Assembly: GCF_016907775.1 (NCBI RefSeq)
Contig: NZ_JAFBCO010000001.1
Location: 2,108,001 to 2,172,000 of the forward strand
Source of the DNA: Pseudoglutamicibacter cumminsii
GTDB lineage: Bacteria; Actinomycetota; Actinomycetes; Actinomycetales; Micrococcaceae
Direction: 5' to 3'
DNA length: 64,000 bases
Shown here: in pieces, positions 34,939 to 43,963 of the stretch
Position numbering within the stretch: position 1 is the first letter of the stretch
How the letters are laid out: every line of letters starts with the position of its first letter
Program-made: the position numbers and the translations under genes
The notes under the pieces: model-generated
What the model saw: only the letters and a program-made list of their open reading frames with translations
Told to the model about the DNA's origin: nothing
Database searches by the model: none

Positions 34939-35773
34939 ACAGTTCCTCCGCTCGCCAGAAGAAAATGGTGCCAATCAGGAACAAGCCCACGGCCCAGCAG
35001 GACACGACAACCCAGGCCATCGGGTCATACGTGTGGCTTCCACCCAGGACTAGGCCACGGGCAATCGTCAGAACCTGGTAGATCGGATGGTAGTCGTACA
35101 CGGCGACCACGGAAGGGTATTGTTCAAAGATGCTCTCGACAGAGAACAGAACACCCGATGTGAAGAAGAAGAAACGGTTGATGACCGGCAACAGCTGCGT
35201 CAGGTCGTGCGTGTGGACGGTCAAGCGGGCGAACGAGAACGCTACACCCATGTTGAAAACCGCGTAGATCGCGAAGAGTGGAATGATCAGCAACCACTCC
35301 CACCGTGGCCAATAGCCCAGCGCCATGACATAGATAAACATGACACCCAGCATCGGAACCTGCGTGAGTATCTGCTGGATCACGATCGAGAACGGCAAAG
35401 TCGCGCGCGGGAACGCGAGAGACTGCACGAGCGCTCGGTTACCCGTGATGGAGCGGGCACCGTCGCTCATGGACTTTGAGAAAAAGTCCATGAGGAATAC
35501 GCCAATGACGACGAACGCCGCGAAGCCAGGCGGACGCCGGTCACCCTGCAAAACACCGAAAATGAATCCGTACATCAACGCGTTAAACGTTGGTTTCAGG
35601 ATCTCCCACAGAACGCCGAGGCGGTTTTGAGAGTTGCGTGCACGGATTTTGGACTTTGCAAAGACGATGGCGAATCGCCTGCGGCGCCATGTCTCTCGGT
35701 AATATGCGAGAAGACCAGGGCGCGCACCCACACGGCTCAAGCCGTGGGATTTGGCCAACGCTGGGATGTCCAT
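34922..35773 (-). CDS. Wall-polymer ABC transporter permease (TagG/Wzm-like)
   Basis: ABC-2 type permease, 283 aa with about six membrane helices, the family start RNRLGVLWEILKP-like segment (QNRLGVLWEILKP) and an N-terminal amphipathic cytosolic region. It forms the channel for the polymer with the TagH-like ATPase encoded next. First gene of a five-gene chain linked by stop-start overlaps. A promoter lies about 75 bases upstream; AGAGGAAG is about 12 bases before the ATG. Confidence 0.9.
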   Translation of the reverse strand: MDIPALAKSHGLSRVGARPGLLAYYRETWRRRRFAIVFAKSKIRARNSQNRLGVLWEILKPTFNALMYGFIFGVLQGDRRPPGFAAFVVIGVFLMDFFSKSMSDGARSITGNRALVQSLAFPRATLPFSIVIQQILTQVPMLGVMFIYVMALGYWPRWEWLLIIPLFAIYAVFNMGVAFSFARLTVHTHDLTQLLPVINRFFFFTSGVLFSVESIFEQYPSVVAVYDYHPIYQVLTIARGLVLGGSHTYDPMAWVVVSCWAVGLFLIGTIFFWRAEELYGRVS

Positions 35774-35846
35774 AGACGAGCTACTGCTTCCTCTGATGAT
35801 ATTGCCGTGCCTTCAACGGCAGGCTTGGTGTCAACGAGTCTATCTG

Positions 35847-35875
35847 TTTATGTCTGTGCCTCAGCGTATCGCCAA
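35847..35875 (-). promoter_or_regulatory. Promoter of the wall-polymer export operon
   Basis: Minus-strand -35 TTGGCG at 35870-35875, exactly 17 bases of spacer and -10 CATAAA at 35847-35852, about 74 bases before the tagG-like start. Confidence 0.5.
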
Positions 35876-35909
35876 CCTCACATCGAGCAGCGGTACACTG
35901 TTATGGCTC

Positions 35910-36965
35910 TTACTTTTTCTGCTCCTCCGGCAAGGATGCATAGAACTCGTCGACCGTGTCGTTGCGTAGTGCTTCGCCCAGCGCAGAAATCGCTGCGTGA
36001 TCGGGCAAAACAATCGACTGGCCATCCGCGCTCCAGCCGCCACCCTTATTCGGCAGCGTGAAGCTCACGATGTCTGAGGCACGCACATTCTTAAGCTGTA
36101 GCCCCAGGCCAGTCAGAAGGGCTGGGTCGGAGAATTCTTCGTCCATCGAAATGTATGGCGCGATCGAGTCGACGACTTTGAAAAGCTTGGCCGGATTGGA
36201 GAGCGTTTCCCCGCTCAAGACCTTGCCGAACACAGCTTTCAAGAACTTCTGCTGGTTACGTACCCGCTGGTAGTCGCCGTCTGGGAAGCTCTTGCGTTCA
36301 CGAACGAAACGCAACGCCCTGTCGCCTTCGATATGGACTTTGCCTTTGGGATAGTGGTAGTCGGTGTCGTGCGCAACGAAGTCGAAATCGTTATCCACGG
36401 TCACTCCGCCGATGGCTGTTGTGAGGTCACGGAAACCCTGGAAGTCGATGATCGCAACATGGTCGATGCGGGTTTCCAATTGGCCTTCAAGGGTCTGGAC
36501 CAGCAGGGGCACGCCACCGAAGGACATCGCGGCGTTAATTTTCGCTTCGCCGTGGCCGGGGATGGTGACCCAGGTGTCGCGGAGCATCGAGATGACGTAG
36601 ACCTTGTCGCGCGTTTCTGGGATGTGGACGAGCATCATCGAATCGGAGCGACGGTCCGTTTGAGTCGCGTTCGGGTCGATAGCTTCCCGTTTGCCCTTCC
36701 TCGGTCCACCGTCGGCGCCAAGCAGAAGGATATTGATCGACTTATCGCCTGGATCCTTTACCGGGCGGTCCTCTTCGTCCGGGAATGCGCTCGCGATAGT
36801 CGTCGTTTTCTCAAACGCTCTACCGAACTTTGACGCGAGGCCAAGTCCTGCCCCTACGACTGTCACCACGATGATGAGCAGACACCCCAGTACGACGCGC
36901 CCTACGTGCCTTGGCCGGTGCTTCACTCGGCGCGGCACGTACGTGCCGTGCGTGGTTCCGGTCAT
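35910..36965 (-). CDS. LytR-CpsA-Psr (LCP) family wall-polymer ligase
   Basis: Transfers lipid-linked polymers to peptidoglycan outside the cell. 351 aa: cytosolic basic N-terminus, one membrane helix (VVLGCLLIIVVTVVGAGLGL), then the extracellular LCP domain with INILLLGADGG, the Asp/Arg site RRSDSMMLVHI, and RDTWVTIPGHG and FVRERKSFPDGDYQR blocks. The ATG at 36965 is preferred for GGAGGAG upstream; a frame to 37031 adds 22 residues. Next to the export operon, so probably the ligase for that polymer. A second LCP gene is at 43964-45241. Confidence 0.92.
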   Translation of the reverse strand: MTGTTHGTYVPRRVKHRPRHVGRVVLGCLLIIVVTVVGAGLGLASKFGRAFEKTTTIASAFPDEEDRPVKDPGDKSINILLLGADGGPRKGKREAIDPNATQTDRRSDSMMLVHIPETRDKVYVISMLRDTWVTIPGHGEAKINAAMSFGGVPLLVQTLEGQLETRIDHVAIIDFQGFRDLTTAIGGVTVDNDFDFVAHDTDYHYPKGKVHIEGDRALRFVRERKSFPDGDYQRVRNQQKFLKAVFGKVLSGETLSNPAKLFKVVDSIAPYISMDEEFSDPALLTGLGLQLKNVRASDIVSFTLPNKGGGWSADGQSIVLPDHAAISALGEALRNDTVDEFYASLPEEQKK

Positions 36966-37110
36966 TGACGCTCCTCCGGTAGTCGGTTCGCGACTCTGGG
37001 CAGTCCGCAGCTTTCGGTGGTTGAGTTTCACATTGGGTCGGCTGCTGTGCGACGTGTACCGACCGTTCTAAGGATAAAGCGATTTCAGCTTTACTCTGTG
37101 AATTTAGTTT
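36966..37110. other. Intergenic region upstream of the LCP gene
   Basis: About 145 bases. TCTGTGAATTT occurs at 37095-37105 and again at 37115-37125, the second copy being the end of coaD. A possible minus-strand pair TTCACA/TTTATC with an 18-base spacer starts in the first copy. No terminator hairpin seen after coaD. Confidence 0.4.
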
Positions 37111-37578
37111 CTAATCTGTGAATTTGGCGGCGACGCTTTTAGGAACGAATTCCGTAATGTCCCCGCCGAGCGATGCCACTTCTTTGATAAGCGAAGAAGA
37201 AACATACTGATATTCAGGATCTCCGAGTATGAAGACCGTCTCAACACCTGTGAGGTGACGGTTCATCGACGCCATAGGGGTCTCGAATTCGAAATCTTGG
37301 CTGTTACGCAGACCTTTCAGGATTGCGCGGGCGCCCTTGCGCGCGCAATAGTCCGCCAATAGCCCGTTCCCCATTGGCTCAACGATGATGCCGCTGATCG
37401 AGGACACTTGATCACGAATCATTTGGACGCGTTCGTCTTCGCTGAAGCGATACGTCTTCGTTGGATTCGTGGACACAGCTACGATCACTTCGTCGAAAAG
37501 CGAGGCCGCGCGCATGAAGACCTCGAGGTGGCCTTTGTGTACAGGGTCGAATGATCCTGGGCATACAACACGAGTCAT
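37111..37578 (-). CDS. coaD: Pantetheine-phosphate adenylyltransferase
   Basis: Fourth step of CoA synthesis: 4'-phosphopantetheine plus ATP gives dephospho-CoA. 155 aa with SFDPVHKGHLEV holding the HxGH site (14-17), KGLRNSQDFEFE and EYQYVSSSLIKEVA. The ATG at 37578 begins MTRVVCPGSFDP. Divergent from the aminotransferase gene; the usual neighbour rsmD is about 2.3 kb away on the other strand. The last codons lie in an 11-bp repeat. Confidence 0.96.
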   Translation of the reverse strand: MTRVVCPGSFDPVHKGHLEVFMRAASLFDEVIVAVSTNPTKTYRFSEDERVQMIRDQVSSISGIIVEPMGNGLLADYCARKGARAILKGLRNSQDFEFETPMASMNRHLTGVETVFILGDPEYQYVSSSLIKEVASLGGDITEFVPKSVAAKFTD

Positions 37579-37664
37579 GTGAATACTGTGTCATATTTTC
37601 CTGGGAGGTTCCTTGAATTGGCGCCGTTCGGGAAGCCTATGGAGTTCGCCGGTAGTGTAGAGGC

Positions 37665-38987
37665 ATGTCCAGCAGCAAGGATCAGAACAGCAACGTTCAG
37701 AACAGCAGCAGTCAACAGCCGCGTTTTTCTTCGACTCCTGCCGGCGAAGCGATCGCGCCGTGGTTTCAGGGTGCCCGCCGCGCTCGTTTGGCGGGTGCGC
37801 ATGGTTTGAAGAAAACCATTTTCGAGGAGATTTCGGATCTAGCGCGTCAGCATGATGCGGTGAATCTGGGGCAAGGTTTCCCGGATGACGATGCGCCCCA
37901 AGAGTTGGTGGATATCGCTCAACAGATGCTGGCGCGGGGTCACCATCAATACGCTCCGGCGGCAGGTACCAAGGATTTGCGGGATGCTATCGCTGAGCAT
38001 CACCAGGAGTGGTACCGCTTTACTGTGGATCCGGATACGCAGGTAGTTGTGACTTCGGGTGCTACTGAAGCGATTGCGGCGGCTGTTCTCGCGTTCGTTC
38101 GCCCGGGCGACAACATCGTAACTTTTGAGCCGTTCTATGACGCGTATGCCGCTATCACGGGTTTCGCACGTGTTGAGTTGCGCACGGTTCCGTTGGTTTT
38201 CGATGAGGCGACGGGTTCTTTCCAACCGGATTGCGAGGCACTCGCGGAGGCCGTGGATGACAAGACCCGTTTCATCATCGTGAACGATCCGCATAACCCT
38301 ACGGGCTCGGTGTTCAGTTTGGAGAGCCGCAAAGCGATCGTGAAGGCCGCTGTGGGCGCATCGGCTTTGATTCTCGTCGATGAGGTCTATGAGCACTTGG
38401 TCTATGACGGCGATTTCCTCCCGTTTTCGCATACCCCTGGAGCGTGGGAGCGCACGATCTCGGTGTCTTCGTCCGGTAAGACGTTTTCACTCACGGGCTG
38501 GAAGGTCGGTTGGGCCACGGGCCCAGCTCAGCTGATTGACGCGGTGCGCACCGTCAAGCAGTACCTCACGTTTTCCTCGGGCCCGATGTTCCAGCCGGCC
38601 ATCGCTCATGGATTGCGTATGCCGCGTGAGTTCTTCACTGAGCGGGCAGAAGACATGGGTCGCAAGGCAGAGCTTTTGGTTTCAGCGCTTGAGGATTCCG
38701 GCGCGAAAGTGATCCGCCCGCGTGGCGGGTATTTCGTGCTCGCGGATATGTCTCCGTTCGGAATTGAGGACGCAACACAACTCTCCCAGGTGTTGCCTGA
38801 AAAGGCCGGTTTTGCGGCGATCCCAGTGAGCGCTTTCACGACGCCCGATTTCAAGGGCCGCTACGCGTCTTATCTTCGGTTCGCGGCGTGCAAGTCGCAC
38901 GCGACAGTCGAAGAAGGCGCCAACCACATCCGTGCTTCGCTCGCAGATGTTGCCCGCGAGGTCGCGCGCGGCGGCGCTGAGGCTTGA
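37665..38987 (+). CDS. Class I/II PLP-dependent aminotransferase
   Basis: Fold-type I aminotransferase, 440 aa. Seen: NLGQGFPDD, HHQYAPAAGTKDLRDAIA, NDPHNPTG, ILVDEVYEHL and the PLP lysine K272 in SSSGKTFSLTGWKVG. Resembles the methionine/kynurenine/DapC-like aminotransferase group; substrate not certain. The first about 40 residues are Ser/Gln/Asn rich and probably disordered, so a later start is possible; the ATG at 37665 has only a weak AGAGG. Its stop touches the downstream methyltransferase-like gene. Confidence 0.88.
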   Translation: MSSSKDQNSNVQNSSSQQPRFSSTPAGEAIAPWFQGARRARLAGAHGLKKTIFEEISDLARQHDAVNLGQGFPDDDAPQELVDIAQQMLARGHHQYAPAAGTKDLRDAIAEHHQEWYRFTVDPDTQVVVTSGATEAIAAAVLAFVRPGDNIVTFEPFYDAYAAITGFARVELRTVPLVFDEATGSFQPDCEALAEAVDDKTRFIIVNDPHNPTGSVFSLESRKAIVKAAVGASALILVDEVYEHLVYDGDFLPFSHTPGAWERTISVSSSGKTFSLTGWKVGWATGPAQLIDAVRTVKQYLTFSSGPMFQPAIAHGLRMPREFFTERAEDMGRKAELLVSALEDSGAKVIRPRGGYFVLADMSPFGIEDATQLSQVLPEKAGFAAIPVSAFTTPDFKGRYASYLRFAACKSHATVEEGANHIRASLADVAREVARGGAEA

Positions 38988-39004
38988 ACGGAACCGGCTT
39001 AGAC

Positions 39005-39901
39005 ATGGACGGTCCACTTGATTTTTCGCGTCCGAGCGGTTCTGAGTTCGTTGCTAGCGAGGTCCTGGGATCCGGTGCGGTGGCTGCGTGGTGGCGTTCC
39101 CCGTGGATTCCGGGCGGTTTGACGCTGGATATCGATGGCGCTGAACAGTCCACGATCTTCCCGGCGGATCAGTCGCGGCTTCTCTATGACTATCTGCAGT
39201 GGATGCAAGCGGCTCTTCAGCTGTGGACCGTGCCCCGCGTCGAGCCCGGATCCGCGACGTTCATCCATCTTGGTGGGGGCGGCTTGTCGCTTCCGCGGGC
39301 CCTGGCGGTAGCCGACCCCGCTGGCACACACATCGTGGTGGATCTGGACCCTGACCTGATCGATGTGGTTTTGGCGCGGGTTCCGTTCCCGAGCGAAAAA
39401 TCTCCACGGGTGATCGCGGGCGATGTGCGTGATGCGTTGCCGAGGGCGGTTGAAGCTGCCGGTGGGCTGGCTGATGCGCTCGTTCTGGACATCGCGATCG
39501 AACCCGACTCTCCGGACCGTCTCTTCGATCCCGAGTTCATGAGGGAGATGTTCGATGCGGTACGTCCTGGTGGGCTCGTGCTGATCAATATCGGTGATGA
39601 TCCGGGGCTCGATGCGACGCGCCGCATGGCGGCTTCACTCGAGCAGGCTGGCGGTAGCTATTTTGTGGCGGCTGATTCTTCGATGTTCACGCTCGCGATG
39701 CCGGGGAACGTGGTCCTCGGTGCGCATCGGGATGCGGAGCCGCAGAGGGATGCCGGGGCGTTCGATGTGGCGGAGCTGGCTCAGCTTCACGCGGCGGGCC
39801 CGCGGCCCGGAACGGTCATGAGCCCTACCGAGTTTACTGAGCTATTCGCTCGCCGCGACCGTGTGGGAGCACCACATAATCGACGTTGGGAGGACAAGTG
39901 A
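39005..39901 (+). CDS. Spermidine synthase-like SAM-dependent protein
   Basis: About 298 aa with the Rossmann fold of the spermidine-synthase/methyltransferase group: GSATFIHLGGGGLSLPRAL, then VDLDPDLIDVV, and VRPGGLVLINI. It lacks a clear N-terminal polyamine-synthase beta domain, so aminopropyl transfer is not assured; the fused-MFS group of spermidine-synthase-like proteins is the nearest match. The start is uncertain: ATG 39005, or TTG 38984 overlapping the aminotransferase stop. Its stop overlaps rsmD (GTGA). Confidence 0.8.
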   Translation: MDGPLDFSRPSGSEFVASEVLGSGAVAAWWRSPWIPGGLTLDIDGAEQSTIFPADQSRLLYDYLQWMQAALQLWTVPRVEPGSATFIHLGGGGLSLPRALAVADPAGTHIVVDLDPDLIDVVLARVPFPSEKSPRVIAGDVRDALPRAVEAAGGLADALVLDIAIEPDSPDRLFDPEFMREMFDAVRPGGLVLINIGDDPGLDATRRMAASLEQAGGSYFVAADSSMFTLAMPGNVVLGAHRDAEPQRDAGAFDVAELAQLHAAGPRPGTVMSPTEFTELFARRDRVGAPHNRRWEDK

Positions 39902-40524
39902 GCCGAATCATCGCAGGCCTCGCGGGTGGCCGTAAGCTCGAAAGCGTCGCCGGGCAAGACACCCGACCAACCACCGACCGCGTCAAGGAAGCGTTGTTCT
40001 CCCGCCTCGATTCGTGGGACATTCTCACCGATGCGCGGGTTCTGGATCTGTTCGCGGGATCCGGCGCGCTCGGCATCGAAAGTTTGTCTCGCGGCGCCTG
40101 GAGCGCTGTTCTTGTGGATCACGCACGCTCGGCCGTCACGGCTTTGCGGTCGAATGCGAAGCTCATCAACTCGGTACTGGGTCTCGGTTCGGCGCGTCAA
40201 GGGACATCACATGCAGGCGCGAGGGTTGAGCAGGCTAAAGCCGCAACCTTCCTCGCGAACTATACGGGACCTTCGTTCACGCTCGTGTTCCTCGATCCTC
40301 CCTACCCCATGAGTAGCCAAGACGTAGACGCGATCCTCACAGCGCTCGCTCCCCACCTTGAGGACGATGCCGTGGTCTGCCTCGAGCGAGCCTCCAGCTC
40401 CCCTGCCCCGCAGTGGCCCGAAGGACTTTCAGCGCTCACACCGCGCCGTTACGGGGAGACGACGTTGCACTTTGCTGAGACACCTATAGGTGAGACACCT
40501 GCAGCTGAAACATCCGCACTGTAG
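39898..40524 (+). CDS. rsmD: 16S rRNA (guanine-966-N2)-methyltransferase
   Basis: Methylates G966 of 16S rRNA. 208 aa with SRIIAGLAGGRKL, RPTTDRVKEALFSRL, LDLFAGSGALGIESLSRGA and the catalytic DPPYP. The start GTG at 39898 has GGGAGGA 4-5 bases before and overlaps the preceding stop. The C-terminal tail has a short ETPIGETPAAET repeat. Convergent with recG, the stops 18 bases apart with a short AGCGC/GCGCT hairpin between them. Confidence 0.93.
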   Translation: MSRIIAGLAGGRKLESVAGQDTRPTTDRVKEALFSRLDSWDILTDARVLDLFAGSGALGIESLSRGAWSAVLVDHARSAVTALRSNAKLINSVLGLGSARQGTSHAGARVEQAKAATFLANYTGPSFTLVFLDPPYPMSSQDVDAILTALAPHLEDDAVVCLERASSSPAPQWPEGLSALTPRRYGETTLHFAETPIGETPAAETSAL

Positions 40525-40542
40525 CGCTGGAAACATCGCGCT

Positions 40543-42777
40543 TTAGGAGCGTTGCAGGTACGCCGCGCTTTCAGAGTCTTCAAGTTCGGCCACAAGCCGC
40601 GCTAGCTCAGGGTGAGCCGCGCGCCAACCCGGCGCGACGATCCGCTGAGCGTCCTCGCGCGCCGCTTGAATAACATCGCCGTCTCGCATAACCCGCAAAA
40701 GGTTGAGCGTCGATTTCCCGCCGGACTGGTTCTGCCCCAAAATGTCGCCTTCACGACGGAGCTTTACGTCCTCTTCCGCGAGCTTGAAACCGTCGGTCGT
40801 CGAGGCGACCGTCTCGAGCCGTTCAACAGACGGGTGTTGACGTTCAAGGTTCGTGACCAGCAGGCACGTTCCGGGCAAGTTGCCGCGACCGATGCGTCCA
40901 CGTAGCTGGTGCAGCTGCGAGATACCGAACGCATCGGCGTCAATGATGGCCATGACCGTCGCGTTCGGAACGTCCACGCCCACCTCAATCACCGTCGTCG
41001 CTAGCAGGACGTCGGTGCGGTGGTTTTCAAAGTCCGTCATCGCATCCGCTTTGTCTTCGGGGTCCATGGCGCCATGCAAGACGCCGATGCGCACGTCCTT
41101 GAGCGCTGGATGCGCCGCGAGCACTTCGTACATGGTTTCAAGCGGGGTGCGTTGTGCGTGTGTCTCTTGCGTTTGAACCTCGAGTGGCAACATCCCATCA
41201 TCCGGCGACACAGTCGTCGTGTCCGAACCGGACGCCGCAGAATCTTCACTAGCCGTAATCCGCGGAACCACAACATACGCTTGGTGTCCTTTGGCGACCT
41301 CATCGCGGATCAGAGTGAAGATCCGCTCCTTCCAAGCCGGCAGAGCTAGCGGCACGACGTAGGTGCTGACTTCCGCGCGGCCCGCCGGCAAGCCTTTGAG
41401 CGTTGAAACATCGACGTCGCCAAATACCGTCATCGCTACGGTGCGCGGAATCGGCGTTGCCGTCATGACCAACATGTGCGGCGTGGCGCCCGCACCGTCT
41501 CGCAACTTATCGCGCTGCTCAACGCCAAAGCGGTGCTGCTCATCAACGACCACGAGCCCGAGTTCGGCGAACTGGACGTTATCCGAGATCAGAGCGTGCG
41601 TTCCCACCACAATCCCGGCCTGTCCCGAGGCCGCGGCCAAAAGTGTCTCGCGTTTCTGGGCCGTTTTGAGTGAGCCCGTCAACAACTCAACCCTTGTGGC
41701 TGTTTCCGGGGCACCCAACTCACCAGCCCGCGCAAGATCACCGAGCATCGAACGCAACGTCGCGGCATGCTGCTGAGCTAAAACCTCAGTTGGCGCCATG
41801 AACGCCGCCTGGCCACCCGCATCGACAACCTGGAGCATCGCGCGCAACGCAACCAGCGTTTTACCCGAACCAACATCACCCTGAACCAGCCGATTCATGG
41901 GGTGCGGCCGCGCAAGGTCCTGAGCGATCTGCTCCCCCACGTCATACTGGCCGGGCGTCAAAGCGAAAGGCAAGGACGCATCGAAAACCTCAAGCAAACC
42001 TCCACCACGCAACGGGCGCGGCACCGCGGTTTGCCCTGCGACGGCCGCCTTACGGTCAGCCAGGAACGTCTGCAAAACCAAAGCCTCTTGGAACACGAAA
42101 CGCTCGCGTGCCTTAAACGCTTCGCCCAACGTGTCCGGCTGGTGGATTGAACGCAACGCACTCACACGGTCCGGAAGCCGGTGGCGCTCCCGCACCGGGG
42201 CCTCGATTGGGTCAACGAACGCATCCGGATCGATGCCTTCAAGCAACTTCGCTTGCAAAGTACGCATACGGATCTGCCCAAACTTACCTTTGAGCGGATA
42301 GATCGGGAACGGCTTAGCTTCGGCTTCCTGATCCTCGCCCAACAACGTGTATTCAGGATGCGAAAGCTGCAACGCGCCCTTATAGGTCGTGACCTTGCCG
42401 CTGAAAACGGCGCGCGTCCCGGGCGTCAACTGCTGAGCGGCAACATAACCGTTGAAGAACGTCATCGGCATGAGTCCGCCGTCCTGCTCGGATTCGACCT
42501 CGATTTCGAGCAAGAACCCTTTACGCCGATGCATCCTGCGCTGATGCGCGTGGATGACCCTCGCAGCGACAGTGACATCCTCGCCCAACGGGAGGTCACG
42601 CACCGCAGTCAGCTCGCCCACATCTAGATAACGACGAGGGATGTGCGCGAGCATCTGTTCAACCGTTTGGAAGCCGAAGGCCTTCTGAACCGCCTGAGCG
42701 TCACGTGAACCCAAGGCTTCAGATAGTGTCGTGTCAGGGGTTAAGACACGTCCGTTCGTGTTCGATTCAGGTGCCAT
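40543..42777 (-). CDS. recG: ATP-dependent DNA helicase RecG
   Basis: Remodels stalled replication forks and branch-migrates junctions. 744 aa: N-terminal wedge/OB domain (VAARVIHAHQRRMHRRKGF), then helicase motifs GDVGSGKT (I), DEQHRFG (II), TATPIPRT (III), LHGAMDPEDK (IV) and QLRGRIGRG (VI). The ATG shares one base with the DAK2 gene stop (TGATG), a common actinobacterial pair. Confidence 0.96.
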   Translation of the reverse strand: MAPESNTNGRVLTPDTTLSEALGSRDAQAVQKAFGFQTVEQMLAHIPRRYLDVGELTAVRDLPLGEDVTVAARVIHAHQRRMHRRKGFLLEIEVESEQDGGLMPMTFFNGYVAAQQLTPGTRAVFSGKVTTYKGALQLSHPEYTLLGEDQEAEAKPFPIYPLKGKFGQIRMRTLQAKLLEGIDPDAFVDPIEAPVRERHRLPDRVSALRSIHQPDTLGEAFKARERFVFQEALVLQTFLADRKAAVAGQTAVPRPLRGGGLLEVFDASLPFALTPGQYDVGEQIAQDLARPHPMNRLVQGDVGSGKTLVALRAMLQVVDAGGQAAFMAPTEVLAQQHAATLRSMLGDLARAGELGAPETATRVELLTGSLKTAQKRETLLAAASGQAGIVVGTHALISDNVQFAELGLVVVDEQHRFGVEQRDKLRDGAGATPHMLVMTATPIPRTVAMTVFGDVDVSTLKGLPAGRAEVSTYVVPLALPAWKERIFTLIRDEVAKGHQAYVVVPRITASEDSAASGSDTTTVSPDDGMLPLEVQTQETHAQRTPLETMYEVLAAHPALKDVRIGVLHGAMDPEDKADAMTDFENHRTDVLLATTVIEVGVDVPNATVMAIIDADAFGISQLHQLRGRIGRGNLPGTCLLVTNLERQHPSVERLETVASTTDGFKLAEEDVKLRREGDILGQNQSGGKSTLNLLRVMRDGDVIQAAREDAQRIVAPGWRAAHPELARLVAELEDSESAAYLQRS

Positions 42778-43916
42778 CAGCGTGCGCTACCGGATTCGTT
42801 AGAACCGCGTGCTTCGACGCCACATGCGTCTACCCCACCATGCGGACGTGCTTCTGCCCCACGATGCGGACGTGGTGCCGTCGCACCAACTTGAGACAGC
42901 GGCGTAACCACCACATCGGTAGGTTCCCCCGCCTTGCTGATGATGTCGAGCGCAACCGATTCCGCTGGGACATGAACATGCACACGCCACGTCAGAGAGC
43001 CATCGACGTGCCCCTGGCTCGCGCTCGCGTGGTTGTATCCGCTGTATTCCGGATCCCGTTCAGGTGCCGGATCCATCGCAGACATCACGACAGATTCCCC
43101 CACGGCATCGAGCGCGGCCCGCATGAGTGCCGCGTCCAGAGCAGACGCCGCGACAGTGCACACTACCTCGACCCCGTCCGTTGCAGGGATCTGCTCGATG
43201 CCCAACTCACCAGGTTCTTGATATCCGGGAAGATCCTTATACGGTTCAAGGTCGATCTCGTCTCCACGCACGGCCGCGAGCAAGCAGTTGATGATGATGA
43301 CGAAACCAACCGCGCCCGCATCCACGACGGCGATATCGGTCAGTTCTTTGAGCCGGCTCTGCGTATGTTGCGCCTCAACGAGGCTCGCTTGCCACGCGGC
43401 TTCGAGAGTTCCGACGAGCTTAAGCGCTTCCAGATCACGGTCCTGGCCTGAACGCCGGCCTTGTGAGCTTGCATGTGTCCGGGCGGCCTGACTTGCGGCA
43501 GCCATCACAGAAAGAATCGTTCCGCCCACTGGCTCGGATAACGCAGACCATGCTCTCAGACGGCCCGCTTCCAAGCTCTCGGCGAGCGCGAACGCTGTGA
43601 GGTCTTCTATTCCTGCGAGTGATTCACCCATACCTAGCAGGAAAACCGAGATGAGGGATCCCGAGTTTCCTTGTGCTGAGCCGAGAGCCTGCCTTGCGGC
43701 TACGGCAAGGTGGTGGCCAAGGTCTGCTTGGGGTTCCTGTGTGGCTAGCGTTTCGTGTGCGGTGCGCATCGTGGCTAGTAGGTTTGTTCCGGTATCACCA
43801 TCCGGGACAGGGAACACGTTGATGGCGTTGAGGGCTTCTTGTTGACGGGTCAGCTCGGTAACGCTGAGCTTCAGCCACTCTTCGAGCGCTGAAAACCCTG
43901 TGCGGATTTCCGTCAT
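42777..43916 (-). CDS. DAK2 domain protein (FakA-related kinase-like)
   Basis: 379 aa. The N-terminal DAK2 (dihydroxyacetone kinase L) domain carries ALNAINVFPVPDGDTGTNL and GSAQGNSGSLISVFL; the rest has a domain around VVDAGAVGFVIIINCL. FakA phosphorylates fatty acids bound to FakB in Firmicutes; this protein is shorter than FakA and may lack part of its C-terminal domain. The C-terminal tail has repeated RPHRGAEARPHGG units from a 24-bp tandem duplication near 42833-42878. No FakB (DegV-like) gene is in view. Confidence 0.85.
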   Translation of the reverse strand: MTEIRTGFSALEEWLKLSVTELTRQQEALNAINVFPVPDGDTGTNLLATMRTAHETLATQEPQADLGHHLAVAARQALGSAQGNSGSLISVFLLGMGESLAGIEDLTAFALAESLEAGRLRAWSALSEPVGGTILSVMAAASQAARTHASSQGRRSGQDRDLEALKLVGTLEAAWQASLVEAQHTQSRLKELTDIAVVDAGAVGFVIIINCLLAAVRGDEIDLEPYKDLPGYQEPGELGIEQIPATDGVEVVCTVAASALDAALMRAALDAVGESVVMSAMDPAPERDPEYSGYNHASASQGHVDGSLTWRVHVHVPAESVALDIISKAGEPTDVVVTPLSQVGATAPRPHRGAEARPHGGVDACGVEARGSNESGSAR

Positions 43917-43963
43917 CGTTCCCTCCCTCAGACATCACTGGCCGCTACGCTGGCTTAGCTTAC

